This document shows, one piece after another, positions 24,150 to 37,600 of a DNA stretch of 64,000 bases. This stretch comes from Lycocorax pyrrhopterus obiensis (taxonomy: Eukaryota > Chordata > Aves > Passeriformes > Paradisaeidae): the NCBI GenBank assembly GCA_014706295.1, contig JACSVZ010000004.1, positions 89,783,047 to 89,847,046 of the forward strand. Reading direction: 5' to 3'. The notes under the pieces are model-generated. The model worked only from the letters and a program-made list of their open reading frames with translations, had not been told where the DNA came from and made no database searches. Position numbers and translations under genes: made by a program. Position 1 is the stretch's first letter; each line of letters begins with the position of its first letter.

Positions 24150-24815
24150 TCATAGAAACATAGAATGGCTTGGGTTGAAAGGGGCCTTAAAGATCATTTA
24201 GTTCCAACCCCCCTGCCATGGGCAGGGACACTTTTCACTAGACCAGGTTGCTCAAAGCCCCGTCCAGACTGGCCTTGAACATTTCCAGCAATGGGATATC
24301 CATGACTTCTCTGGGCAACCTGTTCCAGTGCCTCACCACCATCACAACAAAGAATTTCTTCCTAATACCTAAACCAAACCTACTCTCCTTCAGTTTAAAG
24401 CCATTCCCCTTTGTTCTGTCTCTACATGCCCACATAAAAAGGATGTCCCCATCTTTCTTGCAGGCTCCCTTCAGGTAGCAAAAGACCACAGTCAGGTCAT
24501 CCTGAAACATTCTCTTCTCCAAGCTGAACAAACCCAATTTTCTTAGTCTTTATAGCAGAGGTACTCAATCCCTCTAATAACCTTGGTGTCCCTCCTCTGG
24601 ACTCATTCAACAGGTCAATGTCCTTCCTGTGCTGGGGACACCAGAGTGCTCCTCATGGGGTCACACAAGAGTGGAGCAGAGGTGCAGAAACCTCTTCCTC
24701 AACCTGATAGCTCCATTGCTTTTGATGCAGCCCAGGATGCACACATAACTTTCTAGCAGCACTTGGTGACTTTCAGCTCCTCCTCGTTGTTGCCCATGCT
24801 GTCTGCATTCCTGTG
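24150..24815 (-). mobile_element. CR1 LINE 3' end with intact C-terminal frame, minus strand
   Basis: The 3' tail is at 24150 (complement of 'catagaaacatagaatggct'). A continuous minus-strand frame at 24238-24537 covers the last part of CR1 ORF2: LFSLEKRMFQDDLTVVF, ACKKDGD, DRTKGNGFKLKE, VVRHWNRLPREVMD, and FKASLDGALSNLV before the stop. This is the normal CR1 C-terminus and it is uninterrupted for 99 codons, so the copy is younger than the element at 1-1165. Upstream of 24537 the frame is broken, and similarity fades near 24815, so the element is 5'-truncated, as most CR1 copies are. Confidence 0.9.
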
Positions 24816-27800
24816 AAAGCACTGCGAAGCTGCTGCCTTCCTACAGGAACACCCCTTAACTCCTCTGAGATATTTCCCCTGGTGTTTCCATGTTGGCTTC
24901 TGTTACCTCAGGAGTCCCTAGCTCATCTCTGTAAACTGCAAATGTGCTCCAGTGTGGCCAGCACATTTCAGAATCAGTGGCAGAGGGCTCTCACTAACAC
25001 CTCTAACCCTCCCATATCACCCCACAATTTCCTAGCAACAAGCTCCCTGAGGGAAGCTTTTGTCCAGGTGAGGGTGGGTGTGGTCCCTCCTGGCTCCACC
25101 CATGTGAGTCAGAGCTGCCTTTGAGTCACAGCTCCACCACTTCTTGCTTGGGAGGTGAGGTTGGGGTGGCTTTCTCTTCTCTGATTCTGAGGTTTTGCTG
25201 GGTAGGAAAGCTCACCTTCTGCCCTCAATGGGATCCTCAGCTCCAGAGCATTTAGTCTTTGAAATACATACTTTATTACACACATATATATATGCTGTAT
25301 TTCTTCAAAAGATAGGAGGGCATTTGGGGCATTTTATTGTTTTTTCAGGAAAGTATAGCAATACAGAAATTAAGTGACATGTCTGGGTTACAGTATTAGT
25401 TCTATAAATAGATTTAGATGGATTTTCACACTCTCTCAGGAAGTAAATTCACAAATGGCCTATTCTAATTCTCATTCAAATCAATAGCAGCCTTTAGTAG
25501 GCTTTGAGACTAGTCTATTTAATCTTTCTGTATCTCAGTTATACTGCTGTAAATGGAGGATATCTCCTTTAATCACAGAAGTGAAGTGAGAATGAATGTT
25601 TGATAATTTATAAAGAGTCAGACAGTGCTCAGAGGTAGGCCATAAAAGCAAGCTGACAGCTCCTTTCTATATCTATTATTGAAAATACTGCACAAGGTCC
25701 AGCTCATCTAAGTTTTGTGCCCTGGCTGGGGAAAAAGAAACATTGCTCAGATGACCCTGAAAACTCCTATCTTTTTTCTTTGATGGGGCAGGAAACTCAG
25801 GTGTGTTACAGGCACTGCTTCAAAACGGTGACTAAAGGGAAGTTATTCAGTGACATGGATCTCACGCTTTATGTCTACCCATCCTTACTTGTTATCTGTA
25901 TATACTAGAGACTTGAGTCATGCTCCCAAATACACCCTCTGTTCAGCTAGTGCTGTTGCTCTATTGCCACACATAGTCACTGGATGGGAAGCAGAAAAGG
26001 CTTTGCCTATAGTGATAAGCACTGCCAGCAACTATCTAATCTCTCTCTGCAAATACTGGGTGGTTCCATTCATTATTCTTATTCAGTGTAGTTCCTGGCA
26101 TTTGATACCCTTTAATATGGCTGAGTATTATCTGGATGAGTATGAGCAGGCACAGACCAAAACCAGCCCAGGCACTGTGCCAGTAGTGAAACGGTATTCT
26201 GGACCAAAGGACAGTGTTCAAGAATGTCTTGCTCCTGTGCAAGTTTACCCACACAGCGGTGCCCAGACTGCTCTCAAAGCAACAGAATGAGCAATTTCTG
26301 GTGTAAAACTGGGTGTTAGAACTGCTTAGCCATGGAAAGAAATTGATGTACAGTTCACAATGCTCACAAAACTGTTTCGGGGCTCTTGATATGTTCATGT
26401 TACAGAACAGATTTGGTACATCTCAGTGCTGACTTAGAATTTTTGTTAAAGCTGCTAACGCCACTCTTGATCTTATATAGCATTCTACACTGGACTTTTT
26501 TACTGAATCATGGAAAAAAAAAAGCATGCTTTCTCATCCACTGGGGCAAAAGTAGATAAAGATAGTACAATAAACAAATTAAATGTTTAGATAAGCAATC
26601 TACCACGACAGTTAAAACAAAACTACTGTTCAAAAATACAATTTTAATTATATTCAGATTTGCTGCTAACAGAGTAATTCAATGTAGAACATCTCATTAT
26701 AAAATAATAAGGTAAATTGATAATATCTTTGCACTTTGATAGAAGATGCAATTCAATACTAAATTAGATTGCTTTCATGAAATCCAGGTATCCCACAGTG
26801 CTTAGGGTCTGTTTAACATTTAAAACAGCTATGTATCTGTAGGTCTGTATCTTCAAAAATTTTTGTCTTGGTTATTTCATTATTCGTTTTACTGATTCTT
26901 TTTCAAGTACACTCATGAACCTAGTAGCCAGACTGAGAAATCTACAAATACCACAGTGCATCACTGAAAGTACTAGAACTTGATAAAGAACATTTTATAA
27001 GTTGTTTTATTTTAATTCAAACAAAACAAGGATAAGTTGATAACAGTGTACTTAAAAAATGACTAATTAAGCTGGCTGAACATAGGTACTAACTTTGCAA
27101 AAATTATTTAAACATTGTATGATTCAATGACAGATTGTCATAATTAATAGATGTTGCTTTCACAAAAAAATTTCATTTTTAGGAAGAAAATATAATTAAA
27201 AACTGTTCAGACTACAAGTTCAAGCTTTGAACAAAAGACATTTACCTTGGGGACTTTTGGTTAAAAATAAAATATTTCAGCATTAGTATTATTAAACATA
27301 AATTGGCAAATTATTGGTTTACAATCAAATCCTCTATCTATAAGAGGTTTTATTTTTACATTTATGTGGGCTTGAAAATGTACCATTTCAGAAAAAATAA
27401 AGTGCTTTATTAGGTACATTTTTACAGCTTGAACTGCCTGAGTGAAAAAGTGTGTTAGAAATGTTAATTACTTGCTTTTTTGCTCCAATAGTTCAGTATA
27501 TATGTTTATTGATATATTTCATTGATATATTGCCTTATTTCCTGAGTTCTAGAGCAGCTGAAGCCTATACTGGTATCTGAAAATTAGGACTTTTCTCACC
27601 ATCAATAACGAAAGGTCATTTCATTTAAAAATAGCCATCATTTAATTAATATTATGTGGTTTCCTTTAAATAAGCAGCAAAGGTATCATGAGGGCTTTTT
27701 AAGGAATAAATCCAATCCCAGTAATTGTGAAGTTAATTTAACTGTGAAATGGAGGTATCTGCATGCCAGAAAATGTTCTCTAGTAGTCTGTGGGCAATAA

Positions 27801-28112
27801 GCTCAAATAGTATAAATTTGCATAAATCTATTGAGTAGTGGATTTACACCATCAAAGATCCTAGCTCCATGTTAACACCTGCTGTTCTTCATAGTACCAT
27901 TTTTATAGAATACTGAATTATGGGAATAGAGCTATCACTGGAACTTCCATCCATTTGTTGCAATCTTAGTTTTTATTATAAATGACCAAATCTTTCTCAG
28001 ACAGAAAGAAAAAGGCAGAGAATTCAATAACATATCCTAAGCCAAACTCAAACCCATATAAACCTTTCCTGAAGCCTTAGGGATTACAGAACTCTTTCAT
28101 GTAGAGCTGAAG
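24816..28112. other. Spacer with a GC-richer start and an unexplained open region
   Basis: 24816-25170 is GC-richer than the average here and could be an unrecognised repeat. 25700-26290 is also less AT-rich and holds a 146-codon frame (25850-26290, plus) whose second half reads MAEYYLDEYEQAQTKTSP. I do not recognise it. From 26450 to 28112 the sequence is AT-rich and unremarkable. Confidence 0.45.
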
Positions 28113-28756
28113 GGAAGGGATGCCATCCAGAGGGACCTTGACACACTTAGCAGGTGGGCAAATGCAAACCTCATGAAGTTCAACAAAGCAAAGTGCAAAG
28201 TTCTACACCTGGGGTGTGTCCATCCCAGACACGCCTACAGGCTGGGCAGAGAAGGGATCAAGAGCAGCCCTATGGAGAAAGACTTGGGGGTGATGGTTGA
28301 TGAAAAATTTGAGGTGAGCCGGCAGTGTGCGCTTGCAGCTCAGAAGGCCAGTTGTATCCTGGGCTGCATCCAAAAGAGTGCGGCCAGCAGGTTGAAGGAG
28401 GTGATTCGCCCACTCTGCTCTTCTGAGACCCCTCCTGGAGTACTGCATCCTGCTCTGGTGTCCCCAGCATAAGAAGGACATGAAACTGTGGCAGCAAGTC
28501 CAGAGGAGGGTCATGAAGTTGATAAGAGGACTGGAGAACACCCCTTACGAAGACAGGCTGAGAAAGTTGGGGCTGTTCAGCCTGGAGAAGGGAAGGTTGT
28601 GTGGAGACCTCACAACAACCTTCCGGTATCTGAGGTGGCGTACAGGGAAGCTGGAGAGGGACTCTGTCAGAAACTCTAGTAGTAGGACAAGGAGTAATGG
28701 GTACAAATAGGTCTTTAAGGTCCATTCCAACCCCTTAACATTCTATGATTCTATGA
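28113..28756 (+). mobile_element. CR1 LINE, C-terminal RT region with deleted 3' UTR, plus strand
   Basis: The frame at 28173-28472 gives [34 protein letters not shown] and [19 protein letters not shown], which is the conserved region after the RT catalytic core of CR1. After a frameshift near 28430-28480 a second frame continues QRRVMKLIRGLENTPYEDRL and GLFSLEKGRLCGDLTT. The coding similarity stops near RTRSNGYK (28710) and is followed at once by the terminal 'ctttaaggtccattccaacc' and 'attctatgattctatga' tail, so most of the last coding part and 3' UTR is missing. Confidence 0.9.
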
Positions 28757-31700
28757 TAAATCTCATCCTTGAAGAGAGCCATTCCTACAAAAAGATTGCA
28801 TAGAACAGCCACTTTATTCACAGACACTGAGTTTATAGAATAAGCAGCAAACTCTTCTAACAGGCCAAGGATGCATCTTGCATAGGGATTTGTGCCAAAA
28901 TACTCTGGCCTCAGTAACCCCTTTTCACCTTCTAATAAGAGAGCTGACATGGTTTAATGTCCTATTTTGGATTTGGTTTCCCTTTACAAGTGGAGCTGAT
29001 CTGGAAGACAGGTGTATCAATCTTCATACAGCTTTCATACAGGACATTTTTCTCAGGTCCAGGATAGCATTATGGAAAGAAAAAAACTGATAACTCAAAG
29101 GCAAAAGCATTTCCTGTGACTGCCGGAAGACAAGTTTAGGCCCGTCTTCTTCCAGTTCTTGAACTTTTTTTATATGAACGTCATGAATTTTCTTTCAATT
29201 TGTTTTGCTTCATTCTGAAAGTCTTTCCATGGTAGAAAAGAGGTCTTTTGGAGCTCCTGTATAAGAATATGAAGAAGCCATATAGTTACAGTAGACTCAA
29301 CCAGGAATACTAAATATGGCTTTGGGGAACACTATGTCAAGTCACATCTTAGATAACTGCATGCTTTTCATGACCAAGGTTTTCATTACTGGTTATAGGA
29401 CTTCTGGATTTATTCAAATTTTCTGCTTTACAGAACACATTAGAAATAATGCAAGGAATCCAGACATAACTAAACTGTTTAATAATAACTGAACTTTTCT
29501 GTCTGGAGAACTGCTTTGCTTACCCTAGATTAGAGCTTGGCTGTGACAAATACATCAAATGTGGACAGTTAAAAAGTTAAGAGGATAGTTCAGAAAAAAG
29601 ACAAGCCGACAGGATAGCACAGATATATTTTAAGTCTTCTCTGGATAAGCTTTTCTTCATCCTTACTAATCAAAGACTGACAGATTAAGTTATATCATCC
29701 AATATCACATACATAATACTTCTCTCCACTTGGTAATTTTGGTATGCTTTACTAGTCAAAAATATGCTGTGGAGAAACTTCTATGTTTTGTCTTAACTAT
29801 GAGCTGCTCTGTACCACTTTTATCTGATAAAATCAGACAGCAGTTTAATAACCAATTTAAATCCGGGTTTCCATGAATTATTTTATGTCTGGTAAAACTG
29901 TGGTAAATTACAATTAATAAGTAACCTTGTATTAAGCTCCAATTTAAGTATTGTTTCTTAAATTGTAGAATAATGTCATTTGTCATCTAAACTAAACAAA
30001 ATATATAGTTTGTCACTCTCAGTTTGATCCATTCTTAATTTGCAAACTCATGAATTTGCATATACACTTCTGTAGTCTTGTAAATTGGTTTTTGAAATTG
30101 GTTTTTGAAATAACTTGCTTTTTTTCTGCCTCGCATTACTGTACTGACTGACAATTACTTGCATCATGAGATGACAAAGGAAACTCGTGATATCTGACCC
30201 TACTGGTCTTGTACTGCTTCCTGCATTTTGCTCAGATGTCATAATATAGATGCATCTCGCTGGCATCATTAGTAGCTGTCTTCATTGATACAGAAATTCT
30301 AGGACATGTGGTAGGGTTAAATTACTCTCACTTAATAACCACTTTTAGGTTGTTTCTTTTTTCACATACACACACTAACTGGTCCCTTAATGCATCATTT
30401 AAGATCTCTGAACTGGCAGTGCTCTGTTAATTTTCTTAATTCAGCCACTTAAAAAAGAAATTACAAAGGTGGAAGCAGTCTGAAGTCACCAGCAGCTGAG
30501 GGAATAAGTGTTGTTGTGTAGTTTTCACAATCTATGTAAATGTTTTCTCCACTGGTTTAATAGGATCACTTAGCTTATGCAACAGCTTAAAAAAGTTAAC
30601 CACCATTACACCCACTGAAGCCACAAAGTAGGGGTTTGTTTGCAATTGAGGATATGAGGTAGTTCATATTATTTGAAGCCTGAGATACAGGTGGGGCAGT
30701 TCTCTGTTGAGCTATCAAACAATTCCATTTCCCCCAAGTTAGACATTAACCTCTTTTCTGTTTTAAACAAGCGATTTGCTCACAGTCCCAGTAACTACAT
30801 GTTCCTTTCTTCCTTATGTTTTTTTTCTAGACTTTAATCCTTTTTCTTTTACAATTTCTATGGGAGGTCATTCTGTCCTCTGTGTTATGTCCTTTGCAAC
30901 TGTCTTCATAATTATATTATGAAGAAAAGAAATAATTAATTTTATGGGGTAAATGGCATATGTAAGTTTTGACTATTCAGCTAAAAGTATTTTGGATCTA
31001 AGAAATGGTGAAGTAATCACAAGAATTTTAAAATAATTTAAGGACATACTAGCAACTTCTTTTGCACCCCATATATAAAGAACTTTTCATTTGCATACTT
31101 TTCAACAATCCCTGAATGCAGTTTTATAGATAGCAGACATGAAAATATGAGGGTTTTCAGTTTACATCTTTCTGTTTCCCCTGTTCATACAGTCTGCTTT
31201 ACAGGGCAGCATTTGGCCATGTGTAGCATAAGAACAAAATCTTTCTTCTTAACAGTAGGAAGATCCACATTATTTGTCAATGTATTGTGAATGTCTATAT
31301 TTGTATTAGCTAAGCAATCACTAGTTAGTAATCCAAACCAAAAAAAAAAAAAAAATCATCCAAGCTTGCACCACTGAGCAAAATCCAGGGCATACTCACT
31401 TTTTAACAATGGGAGTACTTTCAAGCCCCATCTCAAAAACAGTAGAACTGAAAGACACAGAACCAAGATCATTTTGAATTTCCAAATGTGAAATCCTAAA
31501 AAACCAGGACTTTTCAGTCTGGAAAAGAAACAATAAACAGATGATATATGTCTACCAAATCAAGAGTAGCATGGAAAAGAGGAGTCAAGGATTGTTGCTG
31601 ATTTTCTTCTTCATGTTAAAACCCACATATTCAGCTGATTATTTGAACCTAGACCATTTATTTCTGATGTTGTGTAAAAGGAGAACATACACCTTTTCTG

Positions 31701-31799
31701 TCTATAGTAAGAGATGCCACTCACAGGCCATTAACACCCTTCATTCACTTTTTGAAATGTAGCGAAGTTACCACTGCAAAACTTTGCATTTGACTGAAG
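28757..31799. other. AT-rich stretch, no gene recognised
   Basis: No recognised repeat family and no protein-like frame. A 13-base direct duplication ('attggtttttgaa' type) lies at 30084-30111, and a 16-base A run at 31340-31355. Confidence 0.5.
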
Positions 31800-31919
31800 T
31801 TCCAGGTGTACATATGGTCTAGTGGAAGATGTTCCTTCCCACAGCAGTGCAGTTTGTAAATAGATGAACTTTAAGGTCCCTTCCAGCCCAACCCATTGTA
31901 TGATCCTATGATTCTATGG
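31800..31919 (+). mobile_element. CR1 3' UTR fragment, plus strand
   Basis: 'ggtctagtggaagatgttcc' and 'gaactttaaggtcccttcca', then 'gatcctatgattctatgg', form the last 120 bases of a CR1 3' UTR. There is no coding part. Confidence 0.8.
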
Positions 31920-32624
31920 CTGCAAATGACAGAATTTTAAATAAGAATTCTTGACAGTAGTTCAGTGCAGATTATTTTTATTTGAAATTCCACATTTCTT
32001 CTTCTACACCTTTAGGCTGCTGAACTGCTAAAGTATAAAATAATAGAGTCCACTCCTCTCTTTTAGGTAAGTAGACTCATCTTTGCACCCCTGTTAATTA
32101 CGTCTGCATAATATTTAAACTTTGTATAGCTCAAAAACAAAACCAAAAAAAGGCCTCTAAGCTGTATAATAAAGATCTGCTTGTAAAACAAAGGACGTAC
32201 TAGAAGCTGTAAATAAACTCAAGTGAAAAACTGTGGAGTAATCAGAGACAGGAAAATTACTTGGACAATTTAACTCAAAAAATAGGGTAATCTACAGGGA
32301 AAAGGTGAATAGACTTGGAAATTTTTTTTTTATTATTATTTTTAGTATCTCAGGTCATCTATTTAAAGACACAACAGTTTGTGGACTTTGTGTTTGCTGT
32401 TGCACTAATAACAGCCTGTACAACAGAATTGTGCAGGTAACATTTTGTCTTAAGTGGCACTGCAGATCAGTGAACACTTATTTAATACTTCGAGGAAGGA
32501 TAGACACTAGAATCATAAGTCATATGTCAAGAGACAAGAGGTGTAATAAAAGTCTTTTCCATTAGAAAAATTTGTGAAGTAAAACTTCACTTATGAAATA
32601 CTTTTCAATAAAATTGCTTTATTC
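31920..32624. other. AT-rich spacer between two CR1 3' ends
   Basis: Nothing is recognised. The frame at 32305-32565 is preceded by a T-run and resembles no family. Confidence 0.5.
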
Positions 32625-32998
32625 ATCCTGGAGAAGAGGAGACTGAGACACCTCATTGCTCTCTTCAACATCCTCGTGAGGAGAAGCAGAGGGGCAGGTG
32701 CTGATCCCTTCACCCTCGGGACCAGTGATAGGACTCAAGGAAATGGCCTAAAGCAGAGTCAGGGGAGGTTTAGGCCAGATATCAGGAAGAGGTTTTTCAG
32801 CCAGAGGGTGGCTGAGCACTGGAACAGGCTCCCCAGGGAAGTGGTCACAGCTCCAAGTCTGTCTTAGTTCAAGAAGCATTTGTGCGACACTCTCGGGCAC
32901 ATGGTGTGACTTTTGGGATGTCTCATGCAGGACCAGGATCTGGACTTGATGATCCTGATAGGTTCTTTCTAACTCAGCACATTCTATGATTCTATTAT
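32625..32998 (+). mobile_element. CR1 LINE 3' end, plus strand
   Basis: Starts within the 'cctggagaagaggagactga' block and runs to the terminal 'cacattctatgattctatta'. A frame at 32676-32867 gives SDRTQGNGLKQSQGRF, PDIRKRFFSQRVAEHWNRLP and REVV, matching the CR1 C-terminus in a different subfamily from the copy at 24150-24815. It is 5'-truncated. Confidence 0.85.
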
Positions 32999-33067
32999 AA
33001 TTTCTACCATTACTCTTAGCAGTGAAAGAAACTTAGAGAAAGAAACTTCAACTTAGTTATATTTTCA

Positions 33068-33070
<3 letters not shown>

Positions 33071-33110
<40 letters not shown>
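33071..33110. repeat. (TA)n microsatellite
   Basis: An uninterrupted run of about 19 TA units. The minus-strand frame at 33016-33201, which reads repeated IY, is produced by it and is not a gene. Confidence 0.95.
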
Positions 33111-33112
<2 letters not shown>

Positions 33113-33416
33113 GACATATCTCTTCCTGTTTCAGTCATCAAGACAGGAAAAGCCAGAGGGAATGTCTTTATCCCAGGTTCTGACACTATTTTCAGTATCA
33201 CATTTTGGAATCATGGTCAAATAGAAATATATGGATCTTTGAAGTACCGTGAACACAACCTTCTTCCTACGCCTGTGTATGGATTTCCTCCAAAATAATA
33301 GAAAAGATACTGCAAACTGTGGCAGTTACAAAGCTTTGATTCTGGCAATCTGTTTTCATGAAGCCCCCTGTTTTGGCTCTGTCAGTACTTAAAAAACCAA
33401 ATAATTGACAAAAACA

Positions 33417-33446
33417 TTAAATAAATAAATAAATAAATAAATAAAA
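33417..33446. repeat. (AAAT)n microsatellite
   Basis: About seven AAAT/TAAA units, ending in 'aaaattct'. This could be an old A-rich retroposon tail, but no element is recognised on either side. Confidence 0.9.
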
Positions 33447-34329
33447 TTCTAGGCAAGATTATATTCAAGAGTCTCAACTATAAAAAAGCTTCAGAGATGC
33501 CTTTTTATATTGCTGCTTGTCTCTTCAATACATTGCAAATTCAGGAAACCAAAATCCTTCTGCTGTATGAGTTTATTTAATCACTGCTGGAACTCTAGAT
33601 GTCAGGTCTAGATGTCATCTTACCGTAGTAAGCATCTGACATTCTAGTTTGAAATACTCTGCAAAAAAGTCAATACCATGTTGCAAAAAAGGGACACCTA
33701 TTCAAGGACACTGCTGAGATCAATTTATGAAGTAAACCAAGCAAGTCTGTGCCAGGAATAGCTCAGCATTCACTCACACACACAGAGGTACACACGTGCA
33801 TGTACTGTAGTAGGGCACTGAGGAAGACATTTTTACAAGTAGATTGTGATTTCAATCTGAATATAGGCAGGATACAGTCCTAGGCCTTGGTTGTAGAGAC
33901 CTATATGTTAGTACCTGATTGACTGCTCTGTAACCTGAGCAAGTACTCTGATGTCAGCATGCATTGCCTTTAATTATGTCCTGTACGAGCTCATTCTTAA
34001 GGAGACGTGTAAGAACACAGTGTCCAGAGTGAACCTCCATGTACCACATGGAAAGTTAGGTATTGTACAGGTAAAAGATTGATAGCTTTGCTCACTTGGA
34101 AAAATGTTTTAAAAATGTGAGAAACAGTGAGGCTGACCACCTCAATCACAGATGGGAACTATGAGCAGGATGCCATAGTCCACAAATAGATTTTCATCCA
34201 GCAGTGCAACAGACAGCGTTCCCAGCACTGGGTGAGACATAAGATTGCTGTGATCTTTTCCATAATTTCTGTCCTTCACACAATAAAATAGATAAACTTG
34301 AGTTTTTCTAATTGAGTTCCCGAAAGAAC
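33447..34329. other. Spacer, no gene recognised
   Basis: Unique-looking sequence with a short CA run near 33775-33797. No repeat or gene is recognised. Confidence 0.45.
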
Positions 34330-34690
34330 TGGTACTGAGTGGGAGTTAGCTGAGACAGCCTTGGCACCATTTCAGTGGGTTGGCATAGAGGAGCCTAAGG
34401 AAACACAGTGATCACCCCAGCCGTGCTCAGTGTCAAACTGCCCAGCAGCTCAGGCCTGGCATGGACTCTCTGCTTGTATGCATTTTCCCCCATACACTGT
34501 CCTTGAGGAGAGGGGGGTTGTTGCACAGGTCATCAATCAAGTCAGACAATGATATCATACTACACATTTCCAGCAGTCTCAGTGTTGTTCTGACACCGCT
34601 TGGCCCACGGTCCCTGCCATGGCTTGTCCCACTCAGGTTTTTGGCTTTTTTATGTTGTCCTGTATGCTGCATCTTATGCTGTTTGGTAAG
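34330..34690. other. GC-richer island open on both strands, unidentified
   Basis: This stretch is visibly less AT-rich than its surroundings and has overlapping open frames: plus 34461-34730 (89 codons) and minus 34433-34672 (79 codons). The minus frame contains LSDLIDDLCNNPPLLKDSVW, which looks more protein-like than chance but matches no family I recognise. Minus-strand text continues through 'gggacaagccatggcaggga'. It may be an unrecognised LTR or a decayed exon. Confidence 0.35.
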
Positions 34691-37600
34691 TTCTGCTCGT
34701 GGTCAAGGAAAGGTTGTCATGTTCTTGTGATAATTACCTGGAGGCCCTTTTCTATTAATTCTTAAGTCTTCTTTGCAGAGCCTAGTAAAAAAAAAAATAC
34801 TTGGAGGTAACTTGCTTTCATTATAATCAAGTCATCTTTTTAATAAATGATTGTTCGCTTGGCAATGAGAACAAGTCAATGCAATGTCTGGTAACCGTCA
34901 GTCAGGTTTGATTGCAGCACCAATTTGATAAAATTGCAGTTGATGGGTATCTCCAGTTTAAGTCACTTTACATGCCTGTTTCCAGTTTTAGAAAACTATT
35001 TGGATGAGTGAAGGAATATTAACACTAAAAGTAAACAAGAAGATGATTAGATGGACAACAGATTTCATCCTCCTGCTATAGATACATTGATATATCTTTT
35101 TAAGAACTTGTAGTAGGAGCAGATTGACAACTTTATCGGTTTTATGTTGGATTATTTAAGTAATATTTCTGACAACAAGAAATGAAAAAGCAAATTAAAT
35201 GATTCATCCATTTTCAAGAACTTGTTAAATATACTTGCAAAGCTGATCTTCCCAAATCAAAAGAAAAAAATAGTGCTGTCTATCCGTCACATGAATTTTG
35301 TCTACAAAATGAAACAAATCTGCAGCTTAAAAACTGATGGCTGAACAAACAAGCACCATTACAAAATCAACAATTTTATTTGTATATTTGTAAACGTTTG
35401 CAGTTGTGTGGGCTGCAGAGATTATATTTTCTCAGAGCCCAAATCTACTTCTTAAAAAAAACCCAATACACAAAACAAACAAAACACACACACCCCCCTC
35501 AACAAACCCTGAAGTTTGTCTAGCCTACAAATTCAGCCCTAATTCTACACTTATATAAGGAAAAAATTAAAGAGAAGGTATGCCTTCAGGTATTGAAGCA
35601 ATTTTCCAGCCTATGGATGTTTAATGTCACTCGATGTCACTTGTCCTTTACTCTTCCCCCACCTCTCATTACAATAGTCCCAATTACTGTTTGACACCGA
35701 TCAGTGCAAGAAATGCTTTTGGAGTGCTGGCAGCGTGAAGGATAGAGCAGGAGACCTCTTTGATGCTGAGGTCTGATAGCTGAGATTGCCCTGTCTCTCC
35801 CTTCTGGGGGGCATCAATATGGGTATCTCTGCTCATAGCCATTGATTCACACTAAACTTTCAGGTATTCATTTTCCTTTGAGATTTGTATGTCTTTGAGA
35901 AACTTAAGACTTTTGACAGTGAATCAGAAGTTTTTAGGCATAGACATGGTTACAGATGAACTACTTGACTTTGAGTGGAGTATTTTTGCATGATTTTGTT
36001 TTTCGTTTTCATTGAAATGCTAGCATAATGTTATAACATTAAATCTCAGTCATCGAATTCTATCAGCAAAGAACTTGAGACAGAAATTAAATTCTCAAAC
36101 TTTCTAATAGTTTGGAATTACAGCAACTGGATTAAATAATTTCTTCCCTCCCTAAGAATATTCAAAATAATTTCACAACTAAATGTTGGAAGTTTCTTTG
36201 TAGTGTTTCATTGGAAACCATTACTAATGATGGAACAGTATGGATGCTTTTTTTCACCATTGAATAAAATTTCAGTTAAAAACCACCAAACCAAGTTTCT
36301 TTCATTTGTAAAACTTTTGTCAATTACTTATGTGAAAGACTATTTCTTATTTATAATAAAACCCCTACAAGATTCTGTGCTACAGTTAGTAATATTATTT
36401 CAGGTCCATTAGTGCTAAGTTTCATTTTTCAAGGTCTCTCAGGGCAGCTAAAATAATAGCAAAAAATTGAAGACATACGCTACTAATGAAGTCTGTTTCA
36501 TAACCTCAGAGCTATGTTCTTGCACCATTTTGACAAAAAGTAATTACTTTCTTTATTTTACCCAAAGGCTAAACTTCTAACATAAGAAAAAAGAGAGTGG
36601 GAAAAATACACATTGAATTAAATGTGCAGAATAGGTAAAAACAGAATGACATAATGCTTAATAGTAAGCCTATAACTGCTAACTGAAACTATTTGTATAT
36701 CCACCAAAAAAAGTTAAGAGTAGAACTGTTTGCTAGTTTTCCAGTAGACACTGTTTTTAAGACAGAGGAAAATGTACACACACACACACACGTATATATG
36801 CTCATTTTTATTTTAATCAGAGTGAATTATTCATGTCACTAATAATGTCTGTAGTTTTAGAGCAAATTAGGCTTGAGTTCTGGTTAGTAATGTATATATT
36901 TTTTCCCTAACAGGTGTTACAGTCTGACATATTTTCCCATGCTGAATTTTATTAATATAATTTTGAGAGAGTTTAACTGTAAGTAGAAGAAGATGTCTTT
37001 TTCTCTTTTGTTTGTCCTCCTTACCTCAACGGCAATTGCAAGGTTTTGCAGTTTTTAAGTGGGGTGGCTACAAGAACAGACCACAATAATCAGTGACCTC
37101 TAAGCCAAAATGTATTTGCAAAGAACAGTAGATATAATATGTGATTGTTGATGTTTATGTTCAGATTTCTGCTCTGTGGCATGCACAAACCAGCACCTCT
37201 GGTGCAGTTTAGAGCAGCAGCACAGACCGGAGAAGCAAGACTCTCACTCAGGGTCAACATGCCAAGCCCTGGCCAATGGTTGGGCTCCTGTGCCAAACAG
37301 GAGTCTCCACCTTGGGCTCAGCTTTCCCCACAATGCCAGACACACCTACATGTGTGCTCCTGTGCTCCTGCCTTCAACTGCTTTATGGTTCTTTTATTTA
37401 TATCATCTCACTGGCTTAAATCACCACTGGCATCTCCCAATGACCAGATTTTTGTAACCTCCTACCTCAAATGCATTAGAAAATCTGCAATTTGTTTATT
37501 GTTTTCTTTTCCAGCCCATTCCAGGTAAATCTAGTCATTTAGAGATGGGCAGATCTTGTTGAAGGCTCATTATTTTGGGTTGTTCTTTCAGGTAGGCTTC

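Noticed and set aside
28203..28725. Long minus-strand frames over the CR1 at 28113-28756
   Set aside because: They are antisense shadows of the plus-strand CR1 ORF2.
33016..33201. Minus-strand frame with repeated IY
   Set aside because: It is translated from the (TA)n microsatellite.
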